Shown here: positions 8,686 to 15,980 of the stretch, piece after piece
Numbering within the stretch: the stretch's first letter is position 1
How the letters are laid out: every line of letters begins with the position of its first letter
Assembly: GCA_964652155.1 (NCBI GenBank)
Contig: CAZZBK010000135.1
Location: 1 to 15,980, forward strand
Source of the DNA: CAZZBK01 sp964652155
GTDB lineage: Bacteria > Planctomycetota > Planctomycetia > Pirellulales > PNKZ01
Direction: 5' to 3'
Length of the DNA stretch: 15,980 bases
Made by a program: the position numbers and the translations under genes
The notes under the pieces: model-generated
Seen by the model: only the letters and a program-made list of their open reading frames with translations
The model's database searches: none
Told to the model about the DNA's origin: nothing

Positions 8686-8719
8686 CCGACTGAATCCTCA
8701 ACTCTCGGGAGATTGATTC

Positions 8720-11700
8720 ATGGGTTGCCATCCAAGAGCGAATCGCGTGGCATCGAATCGAATGGCCATTTCGCTCGTACTGACGCTGGCAATCGCTTCG
8801 CTGGTGCAGGCTCAACAGCCCGTGCCGCCGAGCGCCGCCGCGCCGTCGGTCATCGCGGCCAAGTCGTTGGGCGTGTTCGTTAGCAACGAGGCCGGCTTTC
8901 CATTTGTGTTGCAGGTAGAAACTCGTGGCGATTTCACGCTCGTGCGCGGCCTAGGTCGCTTGCCCTACTCGGTCGACGATCCGACGTTGATTGGTGTAGC
9001 GTTTCAGGGCATTGGGCCAGCTAGTGCTCGTACTGGGGTGCGCGGCGCGCTGACCTTGCAGAGCGACGGAGTGCGACAGAAAGCCCCGCAGACTCTTCCG
9101 TGGGTTGGTTTGTACGATGCGGAAACCGATGGCTGGCAAACGATGCTTTCTCCGAATCATTTCGCCGGCACGGCCCGTTCAGGTTCTCCGGCTGTGCAGG
9201 CTCCGGAGCAACTCAAGAAAGACGATTGCTTGGCGGACGACTTGCTTGAAGACTTTGTTAAGGACGCTAAAGGGGCTCTTCAGGCTTGGCAATTGGTTGA
9301 TCTTGCACGAGATGCGGCAACAGGCATTCAGTCGCACACACCGCAAAGAGTGCGAGCCCAGGCGACATCCTTACGCGACAACCTCCGCTCGAACTACACA
9401 GACTTGGTTCAAGACATGGCGGATTTCGGTAGTCGCATCTCCCAGGGCATCACGGGATCGGGCGCAAATCCACCCCCAGTCAAGCCATCGGATCCTTTTA
9501 CCGGTAAACCGTTGGATCAGGTATTGGGGACGATGTGGGCCCGTGGAATGACGAACGATCGACTTTCCTCTGTGCTCGTTGCGGCACCCGATGCGGCCCG
9601 TGCCTGGCAAGTCACGCGGGTCACACGACTGCCCGACGGTCGCATTGAAATCGTTAACTACGGCAATGCTCCCGACGTCGCCCAAGGGAGCACCGGCACG
9701 AGCGGCGGAGGCAACTCTGGCGGTTCGAGCACTGGCGGTTCGGGTGGCGNNNNNNNNNNNNNNNNNNNNNNNNNNNNNNNNNNNNNNNNNNNNNNNNNNN
9801 NNNNNNNNNNNNNNNNNNNNNNNNNNNNNNNNNNNNNNNNNNNNNNNNNGGCGGTTCGGGTGGCGCTGGCGGCGGCTCGTCGACTTCCGCAGGGAACACA
9901 GCCTCGAATGGTGGGAACAGTTCCAGTGGCGCGACCGGCTCGGGCGCGACGTCCGGCAGCGGCAGGCAACCGGGCGGCGTGGGGGGCGCTAGTGGTGGCT
10001 CTACGGGTTCTGGCGGCGCAGCGAATCCTGGAAACACTGGGCAGCCGGCTGGCGGCAGTGTCGCGGGGGGCGGCAGTGTCGCGGGGGGCGGCAGCAACTC
10101 CGGCGTGACAGGCGTCGCGGGCACGCCGCCCAGCAGCGCAGGCGCAGGGCGGAACCCCGATACAACATCAACCGACGGCTCCGACCGAGTGTCCGTCAAT
10201 CGCTCGAACCCACCTGTGTCGGGTCCCGGCGGTCCGGGCAGACCGCCCTTGTCGATGACCCAAGCGCTCGACGGCTTGCTCGATTTTTTTCGTGGCCCTA
10301 ACAGTCCGCTGAACCCGCCGCCCCTTACCGGTCCGAATGCTCCGGCCAATCCACCAACCGTAACGTCCCCACCGCCATCCGGACCCGGTACTCCGGCCAA
10401 CCCGCCGACTGTGACGAATCCGCCGCCGTCCGTTCCGGGCGGTACGAAGCCGCCATCAACTCCGCCGCCGCCACCGCCGGTTGCGTCGGCACCTGGGCCG
10501 CGCAGTGGACCAGCACTACCGACGCCTCGCTCCCGCGATCCTCAAGTGTACGACCCCAACGTTACGGTGTTGGTCAACGAAGATGGCGGTCAAGCTCTGA
10601 CCCCTGCATTGACAGCCGCGCAAATTAATGCCGCCCGCGCCGCGCTCAACCGCAATATGGTAGCCGGGGGCGTTCACACGCTCGCTAAAGGCCCCAAGGC
10701 TGACGGCGATCCCCACGCCGATGCGCCCGGAGCGAAACCCGACGACAAGAAACCCCATCCGCTCGCAGGATCATGGCAGATGACCGCTCCGGGAGCGAAT
10801 CTCCCAGCTGGTTACACCGCTGACATCGTTATCACGGTCAACGGTGGGGCGATTCACATTGCTAGCACTTATTTTGTTCCCGGCTCTGGGAATTATTCGT
10901 CGACCTCAGACGGAACGATTACCGGTCCGGAGCATGGGCCATACGCGCTCAGCGCGACGACGAACGGCATTGCGTCGACTGCAACCCTGACGCTCTCGGC
11001 CGATAGCTCAACTATGTCCATAACAGTAAGGGGTCTCACATCCACGTTGCGTCGCACGAGCCCGGCACCTCAACCCGCCAAGCCCGGCACAGGCGATCAG
11101 CCCTACAAAGCCCCGGCTGCGGTACCATCGAGTTCCAGCGGCGCGGCGCAACATACTCCGCCCCCTGCGACAAGTCCGCTAGACGCCGGCGGGCCGTTGC
11201 TATCGCAGGCCCAACTGGACGCAGCTCGCAACGCGTTGGGCCGGGCTGTCGGTGGAGCCGCGCACTCGCCGCCGGGTTCGCTCAACAACTCGCCGCGTGC
11301 TCCCCTGGCCGCTCCCGCACAAGCCGCTTTGAACGGGCCCATGCCTCAGCCAACCAAACCGAGCGTGATCCGCGTCCCGAATGTCATCGGCCTAACGGCC
11401 GACGAAGCGAGCTCCAGGATCCAAGCGGCTGGGCTGAATGCTCGTAGCGAGCGCGGCGAACTGGCTTCGCGGCCGGACGAATCGGAAACAGTCTATGGCC
11501 AGGAACCGAAAGGGGGCCAGGACGTGCAACCTTCGAGCGTCGTGTTCATCAGCATTTATCAACCATATCAGCAGCCCACGCGGGTCGTGGGTGGGAAGCC
11601 CGCCCGCTATACGTCGTTGACCGGTGATTGGAAATGCAGCTGTGGCGAGACGTGGTCTTTGCAGCAGCAGGGGCAGAACATCGTCGGCCAAGAATCGATG

Positions 11701-11883
11701 GACGGTCGTGTACGCCGTCTGCAAGGCACATTCACGGGCGGTCAGTTCCGCTTTGCGTTCCAAACCACCGATGGAGAGCGAGGGCAAGGTGTCATGGTGC
11801 CCGATCCGGAACTGAAGCGAATGAACTGGCGGATGACATTGAGTACCGGCGAAACCTGGGACGGTAGCGTCCAACGACAGTAG
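8720..11883 (+). CDS. Secreted Gly/Ser- and Pro-rich protein with PASTA-like domain (interrupted by an assembly gap)
   Basis: One gene is split by 100 Ns into two frames. The N-terminal part (343 codons) has a long signal peptide (hydrophobic core about residues 17-30, likely cleavage after VQA), an unrecognised domain, and a helical stretch near 160-250. Both sides of the gap read as Gly/Ser-rich sequence. Downstream come a Pro-rich region, a helix motif seen twice (LTAAQINAARAALNR near 10606 and LSQAQLDAARNALGR near 11200), and a beta-rich domain starting LAGSW (about 10755-11060). A PASTA-like domain follows at about 11362-11560 (VPNVIGLTADEASSRIQAAG), then a C-terminal beta domain starting LTGDWKCSCGETW. 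PASTA domains bind cell-wall-type ligands in kinases and penicillin-binding proteins, but no kinase or enzyme domain is present here. The ATG at 8720 has GGGAG 8 bases upstream, and Met15 lacks a ribosome-binding site. The gene at 11930 follows after 46 bp, so co-transcription is likely. Function unknown. Confidence 0.82.
9734..9865 (+). repeat. Identical 16-bp direct repeats flanking the gap
   Basis: GGCGGTTCGGGTGGCG occurs at 9734-9749, ending exactly at the gap, and again at 9850-9865, starting exactly after it. Both copies begin on a codon boundary of their own reading frame and encode GGSGG. This indicates either two contig ends that really overlap or a collapsed tandem repeat. Confidence 0.9.
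9750..9849. other. Assembly gap of 100 Ns
   Basis: Exactly 100 undetermined bases, the conventional size for a scaffold gap of unknown length. It lies inside the Gly/Ser-rich coding repeat of the 8720-11883 gene. The placeholder length puts the two halves out of frame. A true length leaving remainder 2 on division by 3 would restore one frame, as would an overlap of the 16-bp flanks. Confidence 0.97.
10051..10095 (+). repeat. 18-bp tandem repeat in the Gly/Ser-rich region
   Basis: The unit GGCGGCAGTGTCGCGGGG occurs at 10051-10068 and 10069-10086, with a partial third copy (GGCGGCAG) from 10087. It encodes repeated GGSVAG and keeps the frame, so copy number could vary without breaking the gene. 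Confidence 0.85.
10333..10434 (+). repeat. 51-bp diverged tandem repeat in the Pro-rich linker
   Basis: Two adjacent 17-codon units (10333-10383 and 10384-10434) encode PNAPANPPTVTSPPPSG and PGTPANPPTVTNPPPSV. Third codon positions have diverged, so this is an older duplication than the 18-bp repeat. It forms part of a stiff extended linker before the first beta-rich domain. Confidence 0.75.
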
Positions 11884-11929
11884 CGGTTCAGCGATTCGTC
11901 TCCAGCCATCTATTTTCGGAAGTGATGAG

Positions 11930-14428
11930 ATGCGATACGGTTTGCTCGCGGTGACCTTGTTAAGTATGGCTGGGGCAGTAGTTTCCGCCGCCGAAATTCG
12001 GGGCCAGATCGCGGCGGTTGATGAGCAGGGGGTTGCCGTCGTCGTCAGTGGCAATTTCGAGCCACAGCCGGGCGACAAGTTTGTCGTCACCGTCGAGGTG
12101 CCGGGGGTCGGTGAGGCCAGTATCGCCCAGGGCCAAGTAAACGTCCTCGACGAGGGGATCGTGCTCGGCAAGATCGTGTCATCGACGGGCAAGGTCGCCG
12201 TGGGGCAGAAGGTCAAGATCGACTCGCCCCAGGCGGTGCAAAAACGGGCTCTGCTCACGGCCTCGCCCGCCGCGATCCGCGGTCAGATCGGCGCGGTCGT
12301 TGACAAGGAGATTACCATTGTCACCACTTCTAAGGTCGATCCCGCAGTCGGTGACAAAGTCGAGGTGTATGTCGATGGTCCCGTGACCGGGCCCGCGCGT
12401 GTCGGCGTCGGCAAGGTGGCCGCGGTTCAAAACGGTTTGATCACAGCACTCATCGAGCAGGCGACCGGCCCGATCGCTTTCGGCCAACCGGTGCAGATCA
12501 TCTCGGCCCAAGCGCAGCCAGAGGCAGGCTCCCCGGCCGCTTCTGTGTCGGGAGGCGAGGTACAGGGCTTAAAGCTCGATCCTGTCGATGCCGGTGTGGC
12601 CGAGTTACTCGACCTGCCCAAAGCGGCCGGGTTGTTGGTCCGCAGCGTCGCGCCAAATTCGCCCGCCGAGACGGCCGGGGTCAAGAAACGAGATGTGCTG
12701 TTGCGTGCTGCCGGCGCGGAGTTGAACGATCTCGAAGCGTTTCGCGCCGCCACGGCGAGCGGGGGCGAACTGAGAGTCGAACTCTGGCGCAACGGCGCGG
12801 CTCAGACCGTGGTACTCGCTCTGCCTGTCCCCGCGACGTCTGCCACGCCGGCGACGACGCCGAGTTCGCCCGAGGCTGCGACGCCGGCCGTCTGGATCGG
12901 ATTGGTCATCGAGAACTTTCGTGACGATGTTCGAGTCAATGGAGTCATTCCTGGCTCGCCAGCAGCCCGGGCCGGGTTTCATGCGGGCGACCGACTGCTG
13001 ACGCTCGACGCTGAGGAGGTCGTCGACTATCAGCTATTCACGCGCGCGGTTTCCAGCGGCGCTGCCGGCAAGGTCCGTCGTATCGTAGTCGCGCGCGGTG
13101 AGCAGCGGCTGACGATCGATCTGATGCCTGAACCGCGTCCGACGAGTGAACAGCTCTTTGCGCGGATAAAAAAGCTGGCTGAAGCGGGTGACCATGACGC
13201 CGAGTACGAAGTCGGCATGATGTATCAAGACGGACGAGGGGTCCCTGATCGCGACCTGGCCGCGGCGAGCAAGTGGCTGCTCAAGGCCGCCACGGCGGGC
13301 GAGGCTCGGGCTCAAAGCGAGTACGGCGCTTTCTTGATGCTAGGCAAGGGCGTTGAAAAAAATCCCACCGAGGGACTGAACTGGGCTCGTAAAGCAGCCG
13401 ACCAGGGCTACCCGACCGCCGTGCGGAACATGGGTATCGCCTATCACCATGGGATCGGCACCAATAAGGACGAAGCCGAGGCGCGGCGCTGGTTCAAGCT
13501 GGGCTTGGATCAGGGGTCGCTGAAAACGTTGGTCCATCTGGGCCAATTATACGAGGAGGGAGATCTCTACGAAAAAGACCTCAAGCAAGCGGCCGAATTC
13601 TATCGCACCGCGGCGCATCGAGGTTACTCCACAGCGGCCTCCGAGTGGGGACGCTGCCTGCTCGATGGAGTCGGAGTCGAGCAAGATCGGCTCTCCGCCG
13701 TCAAGTGGATCAAGCTCGCCTCGGACGCCGGCGATCCACGGGCTCAATTCATCTTCGCACGCATGTATCTCGACGGCCTCGGAGTGCCGCAGGACCACGC
13801 AGTAGCCCTGGAGTGGTTTCGCAAGGCGGCGGCGCTGGGAAATACCTCGGCGATGTTCAACCTGGGGTGGGCTTTCTCCAGCGGAAGCATGGGGGTGAAA
13901 ATCGATGATGCCGAGGCAGCACGCTGGTATCGCGCCGCGGCCGATCTCGGGAGAGTCGATGCCTACATCGAGCTCGGCGTGCTGTACGAATACGGTCGCG
14001 GAGTGCCTCAAAGCGACGAGCAAGCCGTTGTTTGGCATCGCAAAGCGGCCGAAGCGAATCTAGCGATGGGACAATATAACTTGGCCAATATGTACTCGCG
14101 TGGGCGCGGCGTCGAACAGAGCGACGCCGAGGCATTGAATTGGTACCACAAAGCCGCGCTGCAAAAAAACTCACTCGCGGAATTTCAAATGGGAGTCATT
14201 GCCATGGAAGGCCGCATCGTGCAGAAAGACTTCAAAACTGCCTTCGGCTGGTTTATGAATTCCGCCAAACAAGGCTACGCTCCTGCCCAGCACAATCTGG
14301 GCGTACTGTACGAGAACGGCCAGGGCGTGGCCGCCAATCAGGCCGAAGCAATTAAGTGGTACCAGCGGGCCGCCCAGCAGAACCAACCTGAATCGATCGA
14401 AGCCCTCAAACGGCTCGGCGCGCGATGA
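11930..14428 (+). CDS. Secreted protein with two PDZ domains and eleven Sel1-like repeats
   Basis: This 832-residue protein starts with a signal peptide (about residues 1-20, cleaved near VSAAE). Two homologous beta-rich repeats follow (about 22-103 and 114-195), both starting IRGQI and ending with GQ-x-V-x-I. PDZ 1 covers about 211-300 (AGLLVRSVAPNSPAETAGVKKRDVLL) and PDZ 2 about 321-402 (VNGVIPGSPAARAGFHAGDRLL). From about 423 to 820 there are eleven Sel1-like repeats of about 36 residues (for example YLDGLGVPQDHAVALEWFRKA), which build an alpha-solenoid for protein contacts. No protease catalytic triad is present, unlike HtrA-type PDZ proteins, so a scaffold or adaptor role outside the cytoplasm is inferred. 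The ATG has GGAAG 7 bases upstream. It follows the PASTA-like gene by 46 bp, suggesting one transcript. Domain calls are firm, and the biological role is unknown. Confidence 0.9.
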   Translation: MRYGLLAVTLLSMAGAVVSAAEIRGQIAAVDEQGVAVVVSGNFEPQPGDKFVVTVEVPGVGEASIAQGQVNVLDEGIVLGKIVSSTGKVAVGQKVKIDSPQAVQKRALLTASPAAIRGQIGAVVDKEITIVTTSKVDPAVGDKVEVYVDGPVTGPARVGVGKVAAVQNGLITALIEQATGPIAFGQPVQIISAQAQPEAGSPAASVSGGEVQGLKLDPVDAGVAELLDLPKAAGLLVRSVAPNSPAETAGVKKRDVLLRAAGAELNDLEAFRAATASGGELRVELWRNGAAQTVVLALPVPATSATPATTPSSPEAATPAVWIGLVIENFRDDVRVNGVIPGSPAARAGFHAGDRLLTLDAEEVVDYQLFTRAVSSGAAGKVRRIVVARGEQRLTIDLMPEPRPTSEQLFARIKKLAEAGDHDAEYEVGMMYQDGRGVPDRDLAAASKWLLKAATAGEARAQSEYGAFLMLGKGVEKNPTEGLNWARKAADQGYPTAVRNMGIAYHHGIGTNKDEAEARRWFKLGLDQGSLKTLVHLGQLYEEGDLYEKDLKQAAEFYRTAAHRGYSTAASEWGRCLLDGVGVEQDRLSAVKWIKLASDAGDPRAQFIFARMYLDGLGVPQDHAVALEWFRKAAALGNTSAMFNLGWAFSSGSMGVKIDDAEAARWYRAAADLGRVDAYIELGVLYEYGRGVPQSDEQAVVWHRKAAEANLAMGQYNLANMYSRGRGVEQSDAEALNWYHKAALQKNSLAEFQMGVIAMEGRIVQKDFKTAFGWFMNSAKQGYAPAQHNLGVLYENGQGVAANQAEAIKWYQRAAQQNQPESIEALKRLGAR

Positions 14429-14440
14429 TCGATCGGCAAT

Positions 14441-14455
14441 CCGCAGGGGCTGCGG
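14441..14455 (+). other. Short hairpin after the PDZ-Sel1 gene
   Basis: CCGCAG (14441-14446) and CTGCGG (14450-14455) pair around a 3-base loop, 12 bases after the stop. No T-run follows directly. The only one (14520-14525) is 65 bases further on. It may stabilise or end the transcript, but it does not meet the usual terminator pattern. Nothing else is recognised in 14429-14542. Confidence 0.3.
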
Positions 14456-14542
14456 ACACCGCTCCACTCGTCGATAACGTGGCTCTAGCATCCGCCGGCC
14501 AACGCGGAGTCGCGCACGGTTTTTTCAAGGGACTTTGAACGG

Positions 14543-15877
14543 ATGCATTTTCTCTCGCGGGAAGCCACGGTCGCGCAGGTCGGCTTTAGTCGCTGGCTGG
14601 TCCCACCAGCCGCTATCTCGGTCCATATGTGCATTGGCGAGGTGTACGGATTCAGCGTGTTTAACGTCCCGCTCACCCAAGCCGGCGCAGGCTGGACGAT
14701 TCCGCAAGTGGGCTGGGTCTACTCCATCGCGCTGTTCATGCTCGGCATGTCGGCCGCCGTGTTGGGCAAGTGGGTGGAACGCAACGGACCACGCAAAGCG
14801 ATGGTGGCAAGCTGTCTCTGCTTCGCGGGGGGACTGCTCGTCTCGGCCATCGGCGTCAAGCTGAAGATGCTCGGACTGCTCTACCTTGGTTACGGCGTGC
14901 TGGGCGGCATCGGACTCGGGCTCGGTTATATCGCGCCTGTGTCCACGCTCATTAAATGGTTTCCCGACCGCCCCGGCATGGCGACCGGCATGGCCATCAT
15001 GGGCTTCGGCGGCGGCGCGCTCATCGGCGCGCCGTTGGGCGTAAAACTCATGGACCATTTCCAATCGCCCACGTCGGTCGGAGTGGCCGAGGCGTTCGTC
15101 GTCATGGCCGCGTTGTATGCCCTGTCGATGCTGTTTGGGGCCTGCCTCGTGCGCGTGCCCCCCGAGGGCTGGAAGCCGCCAGGCTGGGAGCCCTCGCAGC
15201 ATGTCAAACCGCTGATGACCAACGACCAGGTCGCGGTCGACGTAGCCTGGAAGACTCCGCAATTCTGGTGCCTTTGGGTCGTGCTGTGCATGAATGTCAG
15301 CGCCGGAATCGGCATTCTCGGGCAAGCATCCAAGATGTGTTCAGACATGTTCGGCGTCAACGCGGCGGTCGGCGGCGGCTTCGCCGGATTGCTCAGCCTT
15401 TTTAACATGGGGGGCCGATTCGTCTGGTCGTCGATCTCCGACCTGACGGGTCGAAAGACTGTCTACGCCATTTACTTTCTGCTCGGCGCGCTGCTGTACT
15501 GTGTCGTCCCCTGGACACAGAGCATCCAGAACAAAACGCTGTTCGTGATCGTCACGGCGGTCATCATCACCATGTATGGCGGCGGCTTTGCCACCATCCC
15601 CGCGTACCTCCGCGATCTGTTTGGATCCTTCCAGGTCGGTGCCATTCACGGCCGCCTCATCACCGCGTGGTCAGTCGCCGCGCTGCTGGGCCCCAGCCTG
15701 GTCAATTACATCTCGACCGCCGAGATTGCCGCGGGCGTCCCCAAAGCCGAAGCCTACAACTCCACGATGTTCCTCATGGCCGGCCTGCTGATCGTCGGCC
15801 TCATCGCCAATCTGCTCGTGCGACCGGTCGATCCGAAACACCACCACACACCATCGAGCGGAGCCCACACCGGATGA
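14543..15877 (+). CDS. MFS transporter, oxalate/formate antiporter (OFA) family
   Basis: This 444-residue integral membrane protein has the length and hydrophobic pattern of a 12-helix major facilitator. Motif A-like GKWVERNGPRK lies between helices 2 and 3 (residues 75-85). The stretch 132-158 (PVSTLIKWFPDRPGMATG and the following Gly-rich run) is typical of the OFA group, as are MGGRFVWSSISDLTGRK and VGAIHGRLITAWSVAALLGP. The family exchanges or takes up small carboxylates such as oxalate and formate. The lysine used by OxlT in helix 11 is not evident in that last segment, so oxalate should not be assumed. The ATG has AGGGA about 10 bases upstream. Its stop overlaps the next start by 4 bp, pointing to coupled translation with a small partner protein. 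Confidence 0.88.
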   Translation: MHFLSREATVAQVGFSRWLVPPAAISVHMCIGEVYGFSVFNVPLTQAGAGWTIPQVGWVYSIALFMLGMSAAVLGKWVERNGPRKAMVASCLCFAGGLLVSAIGVKLKMLGLLYLGYGVLGGIGLGLGYIAPVSTLIKWFPDRPGMATGMAIMGFGGGALIGAPLGVKLMDHFQSPTSVGVAEAFVVMAALYALSMLFGACLVRVPPEGWKPPGWEPSQHVKPLMTNDQVAVDVAWKTPQFWCLWVVLCMNVSAGIGILGQASKMCSDMFGVNAAVGGGFAGLLSLFNMGGRFVWSSISDLTGRKTVYAIYFLLGALLYCVVPWTQSIQNKTLFVIVTAVIITMYGGGFATIPAYLRDLFGSFQVGAIHGRLITAWSVAALLGPSLVNYISTAEIAAGVPKAEAYNSTMFLMAGLLIVGLIANLLVRPVDPKHHHTPSSGAHTG

Positions 15878-15980
15878 AGCGCCTCCGATTTGCCCTGGCC
15901 TGGATCTGGATCGCCCTGCCCTTGGGCTGGGGTGTTTACCAGTCGGTGCAGAAATCGCTGCCCCTATTCCGCGACCCCGC
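15874..15980 (+). CDS. Short one-helix protein, probable MFS transporter small partner (partial, runs off window)
   Basis: An ATG inside the ATGA overlap with the transporter stop opens a frame that continues to the window end (35 complete codons). It encodes a basic start (MKRLRF), then one hydrophobic helix (ALAWIWIALPLGWGVY) and a short tail (QSVQKSLPLF). From memory, very short single-helix proteins of this ALAW-W-LPL-WGVYQ type are encoded directly after OFA-family transporters and are annotated as an MFS transporter small subunit. The family match is recollection. The 4-bp overlap and the composition are seen directly. Because the 3' end is missing, a longer protein cannot be excluded. 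Confidence 0.68.
   Translation, partial: MKRLRFALAWIWIALPLGWGVYQSVQKSLPLFRDP

Noticed and set aside
9734..10095. Possible CRISPR-like array
   Set aside because: The repeats are short, in-frame and coding, and there are no regular unique spacers or cas genes.
9850..10108. Continuation of the 8720 frame after the gap to a stop at 10108
   Set aside because: The composition turns Arg/Ala-rich, while the other frame continues the Gly/Ser repeat. The continuation is an artefact of the 100-base placeholder.
9654..10400. Minus-strand Pro/Gly-rich open frame running through the Ns
   Set aside because: It is the reverse reading of the Gly/Ser- and Pro-rich repeats and exists only because Ns contain no stops.
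12179..14491. Several minus-strand frames of 60-163 codons across the PDZ-Sel1 gene
   Set aside because: They are antisense to well-defined PDZ and Sel1 repeats and have no ribosome-binding sites or family resemblance.
14441..14525. Classic terminator after the PDZ-Sel1 gene
   Set aside because: The hairpin lacks a following T-run, and the later T-run lacks an adjacent strong stem.

Overview
The window looks like a piece of a GC-rich planctomycete chromosome, probably Pirellulales-like. This is an inference from style, not from a search. The clues are very large modular secreted proteins, a PASTA-containing secreted protein, palindromes between genes, a fused substrate-binding/permease transporter protein, and GTG and TTG starts. 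No rRNA, tRNA, CRISPR array, transposase or phage gene was seen.

Layout. (1) 147-2512, plus strand: a two-gene polar amino acid ABC importer, with a fused substrate-binding/permease protein followed by its ATPase, overlapping by 4 bp. (2) 2513-2760: an intergenic stretch with two strong hairpins, the first a likely terminator. (3) 2761-3168, plus: a small membrane-anchored or exported thioredoxin-fold protein with a WCGPC site. (4) 3243-3343: a nested inverted repeat of about 100 bp between convergent genes, resembling a REP/BIME-type element. (5) 3368-8443, minus: a 1691-residue secreted protein with three discoidin-like segments, a FlgD-like Ig segment, beta-propeller/NHL repeats and a C-terminal CBM9-like domain. 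(6) 8444-8719: a divergent intergenic region with a plausible sigma70-type promoter for the plus-strand genes. (7) 8720-11883, plus: a secreted Gly/Ser- and Pro-rich protein with a PASTA-like domain, broken in this assembly by 100 Ns. (8) 11930-14428, plus: a secreted protein with two N-terminal repeats, two PDZ domains and eleven Sel1-like repeats, 46 bp downstream and probably co-transcribed. (9) 14543-15877, plus: an MFS transporter of the oxalate/formate antiporter (OFA) type, overlapping by 4 bp a short one-helix protein (15874 onward) that runs off the window.

How the genes may work together. The ABC importer is self-contained. The OFA-type transporter and its tiny overlapping partner look like a second transport unit. 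The most unusual part is 8720-14428: two adjacent exported proteins built almost wholly of ligand- and protein-binding modules (PASTA-like, PDZ, Sel1), with no enzyme domain recognised. They sit divergently from a giant exported protein made of beta-rich binding modules. A cell-envelope or surface role is reasonable but unproven.

The 100-N gap at 9750-9849 must be treated as an assembly artefact. Identical 16-bp sequences flank it in the same codon phase, so the two flanking reading frames belong to one gene.
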